Below are positions 31,951 through 43,542 of a stretch of DNA of 64,000 nucleotides, one piece after another. The notes beneath the pieces are model-generated. The model saw nothing but the letters and a program-made list of their open reading frames with translations. It did no database searches and was not told where the DNA came from. Position numbers and translations under genes: made by a program. Every line of letters begins with the position of its first letter. Positions within the stretch are counted from its first letter, which is position 1. Origin of the DNA: Centroberyx gerrardi (Eukaryota > Chordata > Actinopteri > Beryciformes > Berycidae); the NCBI RefSeq assembly GCF_048128805.1, contig NC_136015.1, forward strand, positions 25,877,903 through 25,941,902, written 5' to 3'.

Positions 31951-32011
31951 CTCTAATGTTTTAGTTTCTCTGCAGCTGTTGAGTCAGATCAGTTCCTCTC
32001 CAGCTGAGGGA

Positions 32012-32039
32012 GGTTTTTGTACGACGTTGTATCACTGTG
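32012..32039 (-). other. 12-RSS of VB4
   Basis: Heptamer 32033-32039, nonamer 32012-32020, minus strand. Confidence 0.93.
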
Positions 32040-32604
32040 TGAAGAGCCAGCTGTTACTCTGCTGACAGTAGTAAACTCCTGTATCTTCAGTCTGGACTCC
32101 ACTGATGGTCAGAGTGAAGTCAGTCCCAGATCCACTCCCACTAAAACGATCTGAAACCCCAGACTGACGGGCTGTAGCAGTATGAATCAGGAGTTTAGGA
32201 GTTTCTCCAGGTTTCTGAAGGTACCAGCTGAGGTAGCTAACAGCTGTACTGGTTTTACATCTGATAGAGACAGTCTGTCCTGGTTCAACAGACTGAGATT
32301 CAGGAGACTGAGTCAGAATGATTTCTTCTGATGAATCTGGAAAATATGAAAAAGAGGAGAAGGGTTATTGAGACAAATACAGCTTGGAGAAAGATGATCA
32401 ATATCAAAACAGAAGAGTATAATTTCTTTAACATGGAGAATAGATGGAAGAAGGTAAATGCTGGTTGTTTCAGTGTTTCTCCATCATAGCAGAACATCAT
32501 TCTGGTAAACCTGGTTGCATCCTGAAGCAAAGTTTTCAGAAGAGAGTCTCACCCTGAACAAGGAGCCCCAGGGTGCCCAGCAGTAGAATCTGTGACATCA
32601 TCAT
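32040..32604 (-). CDS. VB4: Ig light-chain variable segment, intact
   Basis: Leader exon 32553-32604, V exon 32040-32336. It starts [14 protein letters not shown] and has a short CDR1 as in VB2 (TAVSYLSW), then [10 protein letters not shown] and CDR3 [11 protein letters not shown]. The octamer-like box is at 32700-32707, abutting an AC tract. The sequence around it is a direct duplicate of the VB3 region. Confidence 0.91.
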
Positions 32605-32701
32605 TGTGCTGCCGGCGTGTCAGTGGCTCTGAAAGGCCTGGACAGCCACTGATCAACACTGGCCTCTTAACGGGTGGAGAGCAGAGAGGCAGGACTGATA
32701 T

Positions 32702-32738
<37 letters not shown>

Positions 32739-33149
32739 CAGTGAACTGTAGCTGTCCTGAGCATATCATGGTGTTTCCCCCTCAGTGCTGGTAGCATTGA
32801 CTATTTAAATGATCCTCATGTTCATGAGATTAATATAAGGTCTTAATAAAGTGTCAGAGCGTTGTCATCCTAGAAGAGACCACTCCCACACTCCCATCAG
32901 GATAGAAACACTATTTATTACACACAGGCTTTTAATTTGTTTTTACCTATTCCTCTTGATTTTGACTATATGATTCTTCTACAATCCCTTTTTAAATTAA
33001 AACCTGCCATCTTCATTGTTTATCTTAATGGGTTGTATTTGTTTTTATTTTGTCAGCAACTGATTTAAAAACTGCTTTCAAATGAGTTTCCCATGTCTTC
33101 AGGAGTTTCCCTGTTTTTGGAGTTAGTCTTTAAATCCAGTGGCTTGGCT

Positions 33150-33730
33150 TTATGGTTCCCCAAAATGAAATTGGAGGAAGGACTAAGGACGGTACATTTG
33201 ACCGTCCGTCCATCATGCAAAATATCTCAGATGCCACTGATTGGTTTTTGATGAAACCTCAGTTGATGATGCATGTTATTGCTCCATTCCAGCATTTCCA
33301 TAATTACATTGGTCAGCCTCAGGGGGGCACTATAAACTTAGTTTAATTGTACGTCACGCACAATATTTCAGACGCTGCTGATCAGAATTTCAGGAAATTT
33401 AAAGGAATGATGCGTCTCATTAAAACATTCTGGAATTTTTCCAATTGTGCTGGAGTAAGGAGGGCATTACAATGTTTGTTTACTTGATGGATTTTGCTTT
33501 TTGGGGGAAATTTGGGGGAATGATGCATCTGACCACGGCATTCTCACATTTTCAAAATTACACTGATCAGCTGAAGGGGGAACACATTACCTGGTTTGTT
33601 CACTCATCCATGTGTCCCACACAAAATTGCAGATATCACTGATATGATTTTGATAAAACTTGGGAAACTAATGCATCTATCTGCTGCACTCCAGCATTCA
33701 AAAGTACATTGATTGACCCAAGGGCAAAAG
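33150..33730. repeat. Diverged tandem repeat block, copy B
   Basis: Nearly identical to 17060-17640, in the same orientation and the same place between VB and the LINE. Confidence 0.6.
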
Positions 33731-33937
33731 AACAATTACAGCTCAAAACAAGCTGATTGGCCGAGGTGGGGACTTCGTAATTCATGTGGGACGACATGTT
33801 TACTGTTGCCTTGTTTTCTGATGCCAAGGTTTCCTTCTACAGTCTGACACCACATTCCCCTCTTCTGGCCTGACTCAGTGTCTGTACAATAGATACATGT
33901 GTTCACCCAACTATTCCCTTCCTTCAAGAAAAAGACT

Positions 33938-35541
33938 TCACCTTTATTTAACCAGATAAGTCAATTGAGAACCAATTCTCATTTACAATGACGACCTGGC
34001 CAAGAGGCAGAAACAGAAGGCAAGACGGTGCAAGACATTAACACATAAATACAGCAAGTACATAACAACATTAGTCAAATTTAAGACATCACAATATATA
34101 CAGTATATACAACAACAAAAATCTATGTACTATGTCCAAAAGTCAAAAGCAGGTGCAGTGATCAGAAACTATCGCTTGTAATGAGTTATTAAAGGAGGGT
34201 AACGGAATGAAGGTGTGGAGTTTTAGCATCTTCTGCAACTCATTCCAGTCACTAGGAGCGGCAAACTGGAATGAGTGACGGCCAAAGGAGGTGCGGACTT
34301 TAGGAATGACCATAATAATGAATTTGCCAGAACGTAAATTGCGGTTACTGATGGAGATATTGAGTAGTGAGCGGAGGTATGGGGGGTTTTTGCCAGTGAT
34401 AGTTTTATAAATGAACTGATACCAGTGGATTTGCCGCCTGGTATGGAGTGATGACCAGTTGACTAGAGAATACAGGTTACAGTGATGAGTGTTGAAAGGG
34501 GCACCGGTGACAAAGCGGATGGCAGTGTGGTAGATGACGTCTAGTTTATTGAGAAGGTTTTTGGGGGCAATCCTGTAGATTAAGTCGCCATAATCCAGGA
34601 TTGGGAGAATGGTCATCTTAACCAGGGTGTGCTTTGCAGAATGGGTGAAAGATGCTTTATTACGGTACAGGAAACCAATTCTTGCTCTGACTTTGGAGAG
34701 CAGCGTGTTGATGTGAGCGTGTTGTGTTTGAAAGGAGAGTGAACTGTCGAGCCAGATACCCAGGTATTTATAGGAGTTGACGAATTCAAGTTCTGACCCA
34801 TCCAGGGAGGAGATTTTGAGGGGGCAGGCGACTTGCGGTAGGTTCCGGTTGAAGACCATGCATTTTGTTTTTTTAGTATTTAGGAGAATGTGAAGGTTGG
34901 AGAAGGCGTATTGGATACTGTTGAAGCTGTGCTGCAGGGAAGTCAGGGCAGTGTTCAGGGAGGGGCTGGATGTGTACAAAATGGTGTCGTCAGCATACAG
35001 GTGGATGTGAGAGCTGCCAGCAGCATGAGCAACATTATTTATGTAGATCTTGAATAGGGTTGGACCTTGAATGGACCCCTGAGGGACACCCATGGACAGG
35101 GACAGTGTGTCAGACAGGAAACCCTCAGCTCTCACAGACTGTACACGACCAGAGAAGTAGCTGTTGAACCATGCCAGACATTCCTCTGTGAATCCTATGT
35201 CCTTGAGCCTGTCAAGCAGGATACAGTGGTCCACAGAATCAAAAGCCTTTGCCAGGTCAATAAATACAGCCACACAGTACTCTTTGCTGTCGATGGCACA
35301 TATGATGTCGTTTAACACTTTAAGTGTTGCAGAGACACACCCATAGCCAGTTCTAAAGCCAGACTGCATGATGGTGAGAATACTGTGGGACTCCAGGTGG
35401 TGGGTGAACTGTTTGTTGACCAATTTCTCAAAGACTTTGGAGAGGCAAGGCAAGATGGATATGGGCCTGTAACAACTGAGGTCTAACTTGTCACCTCCCT
35501 TGAAGAGTGGGATGACAGCAGCAGATTTCCAGTCCTGGGGG
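33938..35541 (-). mobile_element. LINE copy B, fused to a V pseudogene
   Basis: A duplicate of copy A in the same site (left flank AAAGACT at 33931-33937). Here the polymerase frame is open over 436 residues (34143-35453), with AFDSVDH, GVPQGSIQGP and YADDTILY. GVPQGSI is followed by Q where G is usual. A 9-bp insertion (near 34,720) adds three residues. At about 35,541 it stops inside VA6, so its 5' flank and target duplication were removed by a deletion. Confidence 0.9.
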
Positions 35542-35775
35542 AGCTGGTGGTGACGGAGCCTCCCGGAGCAGACCTCACTGCTCCAGGCTGAGTCACTGTG
35601 ACCTGGCCTCTGGACTCTGAGGATACAGAGACAAAAACATAAACCACCGTCATGGTTTTCTCCGCTTCATTTCAGAGGGACGGATGTTCATAGAGGAGAG
35701 GAGTTTGATTCTCTGGACTTTACCTGTGAAGCAGCAGCAGAGGAGAGTCCAGATGAGGATGGAGATCAAAGTCAT
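35542..35775 (-). pseudogene. VA6: V segment truncated by LINE-fused deletion
   Basis: The leader exon 35724-35775 is intact. The V exon keeps only 35542-35616 ([20 protein letters not shown], then SVT), with everything from the first conserved cysteine to the RSS missing. The octamer-like box (35893-35900) and splice sites survive. It cannot recombine. Confidence 0.92.
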
Positions 35776-36288
35776 GTTTTGATGAGGAGGATTTCTGTGG
35801 CTTCTGTTGTCATGAAGGACAGCTGTCAGTCATCCAGTGTTCAACTCTCAGGACTATAAACTCTCCCAGAGCACTGGAGCATGGTGCTGCTGATGCAAAG
35901 TGGCTCTCTATGGAAATGCTCTGACTGACTCCAACAGGGACTTGGATTACTCTGATGATGCTGTTTCTAAATGGATCAATCAATTTAACAAACTCTTGAT
36001 TAACAATGCATCCAATGTAATTAATATGTAGATTTGGCTTGATGTCTATAAACAAGTGTTTTTCAAGAATTTATTTTGTCTTGTTTAAGTTCACTGCTAG
36101 AGAAATAAATATCACTACAAGACAAATTTAACAGTATACAAACCAAAAGTGATTAATGTTGGAATGTTGTGCTATTTGTGATAATTTATCTAGTTATTAC
36201 ATGAGCTAGCTAGGTTTTACAAATTCAGCCTGATTTTGGTGAGTTTGTTGTTGTCAAAGTGAGAGAGCCGTGTCTCTCTAGAGTGAGA

Positions 36289-36327
36289 GGTTTTTGTACA
36301 GCGGCTCAATGAGTTTGTATCACTGTG
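36289..36327 (+). other. 23-RSS of J7
   Basis: GGTTTTTGT (36289-36297), 23-bp spacer beginning ACAGCGG (others ACGGCGG), CACTGTG (36321-36327). Confidence 0.92.
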
Positions 36328-36365
36328 GTGGACTTTTGGTGGAGGAACCAGACTGGATGTTGGAA
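36328..36365 (+). CDS. J7 joining segment
   Basis: Reads [12 protein letters not shown], the counterpart of J3, and has the same GTAAGTAAC donor context. Confidence 0.9.
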
Positions 36366-36674
36366 GTAAGTAACTTATCTCATGTTTTTCGTAATCCATG
36401 AGCTACATTTTAATTTGTTACATAATCAGTGTAATTTAGAAAGCTACGTATTTAATTCTCTATGTTGATATGTATTTTGTAAATGAGAAATTCCTTTCAC
36501 CAATGAACAAACAATTTAATTAAATGAATCCAAATGGCCAATCTAATAATTATAAGTCTTGGGCCAGAGGAGAAAGTATGTATTCCTAACGATTAATATG
36601 AAGTTGCTTCTTGAGGGCTTGTAGTTTTAGTTTTGTCTGACAAAGTGAGAGAGCCGTGTCTCTCTAGAGTGAGA

Positions 36675-36713
36675 GGTTTTTGTACGGCGGCTCAATGAGT
36701 TTGTATCACTGTG
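36675..36713 (+). other. 23-RSS of J8
   Basis: GGTTTTTGT (36675-36683), spacer, CACTGTG (36707-36713). Confidence 0.92.
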
Positions 36714-36751
36714 GTTGACTTTTGGTGGAGGAACCAGACTGGATGTTGGAA
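36714..36751 (+). CDS. J8 joining segment
   Basis: Reads [12 protein letters not shown]. It lies 348 bp after J7 and 855 bp before C4, matching the J2 position in the left arm. Confidence 0.9.
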
Positions 36752-37391
36752 GTAAGTTTCTGCACAAATTTTAAACATCATATTATTTATTAAGGCTTTT
36801 ATTCCTGTGTCTGAATTTTAGAAGTAGATATAAATATCCAGTGTGTTGACTTACATCACTTACAGTTAGCTTTCTTTTCTCTGTTTCTCTCCTTAACCAT
36901 GGAGTCTAACTTACAGCTGCTTGACTACACTTTTGTTTTTACACATTGTAGACATACTGTGAAAAGTCAACAACTTGACCTTTAGAAAAGATGAATGAAA
37001 AACATTACTACTTTCCAAAATTGCTTTTTAATCTTCAATTTTCACATAAATGATTGTTGACAACTTGTGAATATTTGAAAATGTAGACAAATGTCTTATT
37101 TTATTGCTTCAAGTAGGCGTACAGTTTCAAAAGCTATTTTGACATTTTCTAATTTTATGGTCATGTTTTTTTTTTGTTTTATACTTTACAGAAACACAGA
37201 GTTATGTTTCAACAAACCTCAAGAAAAAAATCCTATTTAAAAATGTATTTGTAATCCAATTTGTTTGCAATTTTTGCAGTTTCTAGTTTAATTTAAAATA
37301 CAGTTAGAAATGTTTGCTGATGTAGAAAAGAAATTTTAAAATGTATCCAAATCTGTACTCCTTTTATTATGTAGTTTGATATATTCGTGGT

Positions 37392-37449
37392 CATATGAGG
37401 ACTCTTTCTGTGCTGATATGCATGAGAGGCTTCTTAAAGGGAAGTGAAA
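37392..37449 (+). promoter_or_regulatory. Candidate intronic enhancer block, C4 unit
   Basis: CATATG (37392-37397), ATATGCAT (37416-37423), GGAAGTGAAA (37440-37449). Confidence 0.5.
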
Positions 37450-37606
37450 CAATGTGTGAGTGAGTGACTGGTGGAGCATAAAAACCATCTGACAGAAAGT
37501 CCTTAAAGGGGAAAATCCACTCTCACACAGTAAAGGTGTCAAACCGCCCGGTGATTGATTGACAGCCGCAGCCTTCCTGTCCTCTAAGCTGATCGGTGTC
37601 TCCTAG

Positions 37607-37938
37607 GTGATGTCCGTCCCACCCTGACGGTGCTGCCCCCCTCCAGCGTGGAGCTGCAGCAGGGGAAGGCCACGCTCATGTGCCTGGCCAACAAGGGCTT
37701 CCCCTCAGACTGGAGGCTGGCCTGGAAGGTGGACGGCAGCAGCAGCAGCAGCAGCAGCTGGGAGGAGAGCAGGAGCCCCGGGGTGCTGGAGAAGGACGGC
37801 CGCTACAGCTGGAGCAGCACCCTGAGGCTCCCTACAGAGCAGTGGAGGAAGGTGGGCTCTGTGACCTGTGAGGCCACCCAGGGCTCCCAGTCTCCGCTCT
37901 CGGAGACACTGAGGAGAGACCGGTGTTCCCAGTCCTGA
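37607..37938 (+). CDS. C4: Ig light-chain constant exon
   Basis: 332 nt. It matches C1 except for PTEQW in place of PADRW. It keeps the seven serines and RDRCSQS end. Served by J7 and J8. The V segment directly upstream (VA6) is dead, so it depends on other V segments. Confidence 0.93.
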
Positions 37939-38006
37939 CCTGACTCACTGGGACTTCTGCTACTGGTTTTACTCTGCTACTGCTCTCAGTCTGCACTCAG
38001 TACTGT

Positions 38007-38009
<3 letters not shown>

Positions 38010-38088
<79 letters not shown>
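38010..38088. repeat. (CT)n tract in C4 3' UTR
   Basis: Long CT repeat with one G interruption. A second, shorter copy of the downstream region (ACTGCTCTCAGTCTGCACTC and a CT run) follows at 38375-38420, so the 3' end is partly duplicated. Confidence 0.9.
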
Positions 38089-38090
<2 letters not shown>

Positions 38091-38161
38091 GAGTCATTAC
38101 ATCTTTAAATAGTATTGTTTTCTTGATTGCAGTAAAGCCACTATTCTTGATATGTTAAGAC

Positions 38162-38167
38162 AATAAA
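38162..38167 (+). terminator. Polyadenylation signal of C4
   Basis: AATAAA in the conserved TTAAGACAATAAAGATC context. A weaker copy follows at about 38,453. Confidence 0.55.
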
Positions 38168-38559
38168 GATCTTTTCACCAAATAAGTTGTTTCCATGAAT
38201 ATTATTATAAAAATAAAAGATGTCTTATGATGCTGTCTTAATGGTAACAGTGGTTCCATTAAATCCACAGAGACTGAACTCGTCTCAGGGTAAATTTGCT
38301 ATGATTTTTTAAATGCTGGTGATGATCTCAGAAGGAAATGATGGGATTATGTAATTCTCTTCTCACATATCTCTACTACTGCTCTCAGTCTGCACTCAGC
38401 ACTGTAGTCTCTCTCTCTCTCACAACAATGCTGATATATTCGATATGTTAAAACAATAAAAATAAAATGTTGTCTTAATAGTAACAGTGGTTCAATTAAA
38501 TCAAAAATTAAATTAAATTCAATTTAATCTAATAATCCTTCATTACCAAAGTTTCCTAT

Positions 38560-38910
38560 TGGTAAGGCTTAAGATGTTGTCAATTTTATCCTGATCCAGA
38601 TAATATGCTGAATCTTTGTAATAAACCTACAAAAGTAGTATGAGAAATTTCAGGATTAGAAATAAAAAGCAGGATATCATCAGCATAAAGTGATATAACA
38701 TGAGTGTGGTCTCCAGTTTTGACCCCTGAAATATTTACATGTCAGTGTTCTGTCTCTGCAAAGGGTTCAAGCACTGAGGCAAAAACATGTGGTGACAAAG
38801 GAAACCCTTGATGTTTCCCCCTGTCCAAGTAAAAGCTAGAAGATTGTAACCCATTTGTAAATACTGAGGCCTGGGGGACATGATGTAGTAATTATATCCA
38901 TTTCATGAAG
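38560..38910 (-). mobile_element. L1-like LINE fossil, copy 5
   Basis: Same segment as copies 2 to 4, minus strand, with the box region near 38,680. Confidence 0.55.
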
Positions 38911-39274
38911 TCTTCTCTAAAAATACTCAGTGTGTTTGAACTTGAACATAGTTAAATAATGAAAATCCTCTAAAATTTCAAATAAAGTATCAATGTTTCA
39001 TAATCTGTATTAAAATATCTTGCTTTATGACAGTTGAAATTCTATACTTAAAATGTGTTTAACTCTGACTTTGAATAAAGTTAGATTCGCTGTAACAGTG
39101 ATCCTGTTTCAAACCCTGTTTCATCAACATAATCATTAAAACAACATTAAAAAGAATGTTTTCATGATGAAAACATAATTATTATATTCTATAAACTGTC
39201 TTTTTGGACAAACCATTGATGTTTTAGTTTCTCTGCAGCTGTTGAGTCAGATCAGTTCCTCTCCAGCTGAGGGA

Positions 39275-39302
39275 GGTTTTTGTACGACGTTGTATCACTG
39301 TG
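39275..39302 (-). other. 12-RSS of VB5
   Basis: Heptamer 39296-39302 and nonamer 39275-39283 still match consensus although the V is broken. Confidence 0.92.
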
Positions 39303-39562
39303 TGAACGGGAAGCTGTTACTCTGCTGACAGTAGTAAACTCCTGTATCTTCAGTCTGGACTCCACTGATGGTCAGAGTGAAGTCAGTCCCAGATCCACTC
39401 CCACTAAAACGATCTGAAACCCCAGACTGACGGTTTGTAGCTTGATAAATCAGAAGTTTAGTAGTTTCTCCAGGTTTCTGAAGGTACCAGCTGAGGTAGT
39501 TACCCATACTTGTACTGGATTTACATCTGATAGAGACAGTCTGTCCTGGAACAACAGACTGA

Positions 39563-41092
39563 GGGGCGAATTCACAAAATGATTACGCAGCTTTTGCTGA
39601 CGCTAAACCTGTGCAAATAACACAAAAAGAAACCGTGTAATTCACAAAGCACTCGCAAAGGGTGAAATGCATCGCTAACTGTGCTGCCACGCAATAGCGT
39701 CTCGGTGCTCCTGTGCTATTTGCATGTATTTAAATTAGGTAATATGCATACATTTGGCGCAAAATTGGCCCCTTTCTATGCAAATGAGCCTCATTGCAAA
39801 AACAGACCAATTCACAAAGGTCGGCGCTAATTGCCACACGCAGTTAGAGTGAAATTATTAGTGTCTTCAGAGAGTTGGTGGTAATTGAAGCGCATTATTA
39901 TTATAAGGGGTGTCATGCCCAGACTTTCCAGTGATCATGGCAGCAGTGATTGTAGCAGGCGAAGGCATCGTAATGCCAGGCGTGCTCGAGCGGATATTTC
40001 GAAGGAGAATATCACTTGTTGATTTAACTGAGAATTGAATTGAATTGACCTTGCAAATGTCTCTGCAACAATTCCACCTTTGTGTGACCTAAAAAATAAA
40101 ATTGTCTGTAAATACAGTCTGTAAATAATATTTTGACATTATTATTATTATTACTATAGAACTTTAACACAGATTGTTTCAGAAACAAAAGCAAATAAAT
40201 CAGTACAACCAAACAATCAATACAACTCAATTTCTCACTCTGAAAATATTTTCACTGATCTCACTAGTCAGCACAGTGGGCTTTATTTTGGCCTAAAGAT
40301 TCAGCACCATGGACAGCTCCGCTCAAACTCATTTACAGTATTACCTCCGCCAAGGAGGTTATCTTTTCTGTGCGTTTGTTTGTGTGTTTGTTTGTCTGTC
40401 TGCAGGATTACGGAAAAACTACTGGCCCGATTTTCATGAAACTTGGTGGAAGGGTGTAGCATGGGCCAAGGAAGAACCCATTACATTTTGGAGCAGATCC
40501 GTATATTGGTTGCGCTTGCACATTTGCATATCATAGAAGACTGGATTGGCCTTGGCGGAGGTCTGCGCTCTCCGATTGCCCTTCTAGTTTATTTTGGGAT
40601 GCAGTGAGATGCAATGACAAACAAAGGATGCAGTGACAGGATGCAATTGTGTCATTAAAAATAAATGAATAAAGCTCCCCTACATTCTCCTTTGTTCTCC
40701 GCTTCAAATCATGCCATCTTCTTTTGCAGTCTGAAGGTGCGTTTGGAAACACCAACAGCACTGACAGACTGGGATATTAAATCCCAAATATGGTTTCTCG
40801 CAGTCCCGGTTAAATTTCTTGCCTGAGGTTTTGAGGAATGCCTCTGCACCTCGTCCGTCAGGACTTGCAGCTCGCAGTCTAAAAAATGCATTTTTCTGTA
40901 AGGCAACATTTATACTTTGCCACATTGATAATTGCAATCAGACGCAAAACAGGGGCAAATTGCACTCAGCTGCAACAGGTTATGGCCGTGTTTGCGCTGG
41001 CAAATCATTAGCGCAATATCTTTTGTGAATCAGTCCTTGAGACGGAGGAAATAGCGGGTGCAAATGATACGCAATTCATGGTGCTATTAGCA
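39563..41092. mobile_element. PIF/Harbinger-type DNA transposon remnant inside VB5
   Basis: The ends are partly complementary: GGGGCGAATTCACAAAATGA at the left, and TTTTGTGAATCAGTCC at 41020-41036 on the right. 39937-40038 (+) encodes MAAVIVAGEGI and then RRRISLVDLTEN, resembling the N-terminus of fish Harbinger transposases. 40530-40937 (-) encodes a Myb/SANT-like region in several frames (LTDEVQRHSS, SVSAVGV, CKRRWHDLKRRTKE), the second protein of such elements. The two genes converge, as is usual for Harbinger. Both are broken. About 55 bp of unassigned sequence separates the right end from V. Confidence 0.72.
40335..40590. repeat. Short inverted-end repeat nested in the Harbinger remnant
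   Basis: Starts ACCTCCGCCAAGGAGGTTAT and ends CCTTGGCGGAGGTCTGCGCT. The interior has GGATTACGGAAAAACTACTG and TTTTCATGAAACTTGGTGGA. I recognise this as a repeat seen in very many animal genomes. Its class is uncertain to me. Confidence 0.6.
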
Positions 41093-41474
41093 GCCTTCTC
41101 CTGTTAAATCTAGAAAATATGAAAAAGAGGAGAAGGGTTATTGAGACAAATACAGCTTGGAGAAAGATGATCAATATCAAAACAGAAGAGTAGAATTTCT
41201 TTAACATGGAGAATAGATGGAAGAAGGTAAATGCTGGTTGTTTCAGTGTTTCTCCATCATAGCAGAACATCATTCTGGTAAACCTGGTTGCATCCTGAAG
41301 CAAAGTTTTCAGAAGAGAGTCTCACCCTGAACAAGGAGCCCCAGGGTGCCCAGCAGTAGAATCTGTGACATCATCATTGTGCTGCCGGCATGTCAGTGGC
41401 TCTGAAAGGCCTGGACAGCTACTGATCAACACTGGCCTCTTAACGGGTGGAGAGCAGAGAGGCAGGACCGATAT

Positions 41475-41480
<6 letters not shown>

Positions 41481-41519
<39 letters not shown>

Positions 41520-41526
41520 CACACAG
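41481..41526. repeat. (AC)n tract at the VB5 promoter
   Basis: About 22 AC units directly next to the octamer-like box, with one G interruption. Confidence 0.92.
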
Positions 41527-41659
41527 AGTCAGTGAACTGTAGCTGTCCTGAGCATATCATGGTGTTTCCCCCTCAGTGCTGGGAGCATTGACTATTTAAA
41601 TGATCCTCATGTACATGAGATTAATAGAAGGTCTTAATAAAGTGAACTAAGCACGATCC

Positions 41660-43020
41660 ACACACTCTAAGCAGAAATGTTCAAATGCGTACACCTTCAT
41701 GCAGACAGCATGCAGACAGTGAGTGTAATGATGCAGACAGACCAAGAGGTAGCCCTAAACTGGATTCCCAACAGCCTGTTCACATATTAATGCTGTCTAA
41801 ATTAAAGTAATTATGAATTAAGAAGAGACTGTATCGGTCCCAAAATAAACAGGGCAAGGGTTGGTCTTATGACAGTGAAAATAGATAGGTTTTTTGTTTG
41901 GATAGAAGATTTCCAAAGAATTAGCTTCCCTAATGGCAAGAGTAAGTTGACTCCAAAGACAGGGACCTCTGTAGGAAATGTGTCTGCTGCCTGCTGATTT
42001 CTCCTTGATTATCGGGACGGTAACCAGCGTCCTGCGATCAGAGGACACGAGGAGGTATGTAAGGGATTATGTCAGATAAATATGACGGCACAAGCCCATA
42101 TAACAATTTGTACATTAGTGGAAATACTTTGAAATCAGATCTGGCTTGAATCGGGAGCCAGTAAGCAGAGGTCGCAATGGGTGTAATGTGATTGAATTCT
42201 CTAGATTTAGTTAATATTGTAGTTGCAGCATTTTGTACAACTAGAAGGGTTTTAACACTGGAGTTTGGCAGACCAGAAAGACATGACAGTAATCAGGTCT
42301 CGAGGAAACAAATGCATGTACAAAAATTTCATTGGCTATCAAGGCTATCCCTGTGATATCTCTGATGTGTGAGTCAAATGAGAGAATTGGATCAAATGTA
42401 ATGCCAAGGCTTTCAGCTTTGGGACTCCCGCAAATTTAAAGTGACTCGAGATCTTTTTGTTACAACTAACCTATCTTTTGTTGGCATTTAGTATCAAGAA
42501 GTTTAATGTCAGAACCATTTCCAAAGTCAAGTCCTTCCTTTCTTTTCACGACCTAGAAATAGTTTTACATGCATTCATTTCCTGTCGCTTCAACTATTGT
42601 AACTCCTTGTATACTGGTATCAGTCAGTCTTCCCTGTCCCGCCTACAGCAGGTCCAGAACACTGCCGCAAGGCTTCTCGCTGGTACCAAAAAGAGAGACC
42701 ACATTTCCCCTGTTCTGGCGTCATTGGCTCCCGGTTCGCCAAAGGATTGATTGCAGTCATTATAGATTTGAGTTTTGTCAGCATAGCAGTGAACATTTAT
42801 ATCATAGCATGTGAATAGAGAATAGCAATGGGTCTAGAACTGAACCTTGTGGTACATCAAAGTTCACATTGGAGCATTCAGAGAAGATGCTGTGGTCAGA
42901 TACATTCTGCATTCTATCGAAAATATAAAACTTAAATCATGAAAGTGCAGGGCCTCGGATACCAATGTAGTTCACAAGGCGATTTAGAAGAATATTGTGA
43001 TCGACTGTATGTGTACAACA
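41660..43020. mobile_element. Composite LINE fragments, inverted copy of 9770-10980
   Basis: Contains the same three joined pieces in reverse order, including SYRGPCLWSQLTLAIREANS (minus, near 41,930) and RFNYCNSLYTGISQSSLSRL (plus, near 42,600). The middle piece is better preserved here than in the left arm. Confidence 0.75.
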
Positions 43021-43071
43021 GATACATGTGCTCACCCAACTATTCCCTTCCTTCAAGAAAAAGACTCTCTT

Positions 43072-43365
43072 GACTTTCCTCTATCTAAATAAGGCTTCCT
43101 GATCCAGTTGACTGAATGATCCTCCTGATCTGTTTGGATCCTGACAGTCCAGATATTCCAGGACCAGCGTGGATAAGCTGTTTGGATCATTCAGCAGTGG
43201 TTTGGGGGTCGGCATCAGGACAGCTTACTTTGCTAGATGTTGTTGTGCTTTTAATGGGTCTGATTGGGCTTCTTCACTGGAACTGTCCTCTTCATTTGGG
43301 GGAACTTTCAGGTTGTTGAGGTGGGAGGTGGGCTGTTTTAACTTCAGAAGGAAAACTGGTAGAGA

Positions 43366-43369
<4 letters not shown>
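43072..43369. repeat. VA-linked conserved block, copy 5
   Basis: Full-length, next to VA7. Positions 43060-43080 show the uninterrupted target site of LINE copy A. Confidence 0.6.

Positions 43370-43444
<75 letters not shown>
43370..43444. repeat. (GT)n microsatellite 3' of VA7
   Basis: About 37 GT units, the longest of the VA-associated tracts. Confidence 0.95.
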
Positions 43445-43447
<3 letters not shown>

Positions 43448-43514
43448 TCAGTGAACTGTATCAGTTCCTGCAGTAGCTTCCAGCTGCAGCAGTCAGTTCA
43501 GTCTGACTGAGGGA

Positions 43515-43542
43515 GGTTTTTGTACGACGCTTTATCACTGTG
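43515..43542 (-). other. 12-RSS of VA7
   Basis: Heptamer 43536-43542, nonamer 43515-43523, minus strand. Confidence 0.93.

Larger units (their letters stand above)
39303..41377 (-). pseudogene. VB5: V segment split by a DNA transposon
   Basis: The leader exon (41326-41377) and the first few codons of the V exon (up to 41,109) are at the far end. Most of the V exon (39303-39562, from [11 protein letters not shown] to [11 protein letters not shown]) is at the near end. About 1.5 kb lies between, inserted in framework 1. A short V stretch around the target is also lost. The RSS is intact, so it could recombine but not make a normal protein. The octamer-like box is at 41473-41480. Confidence 0.93.
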
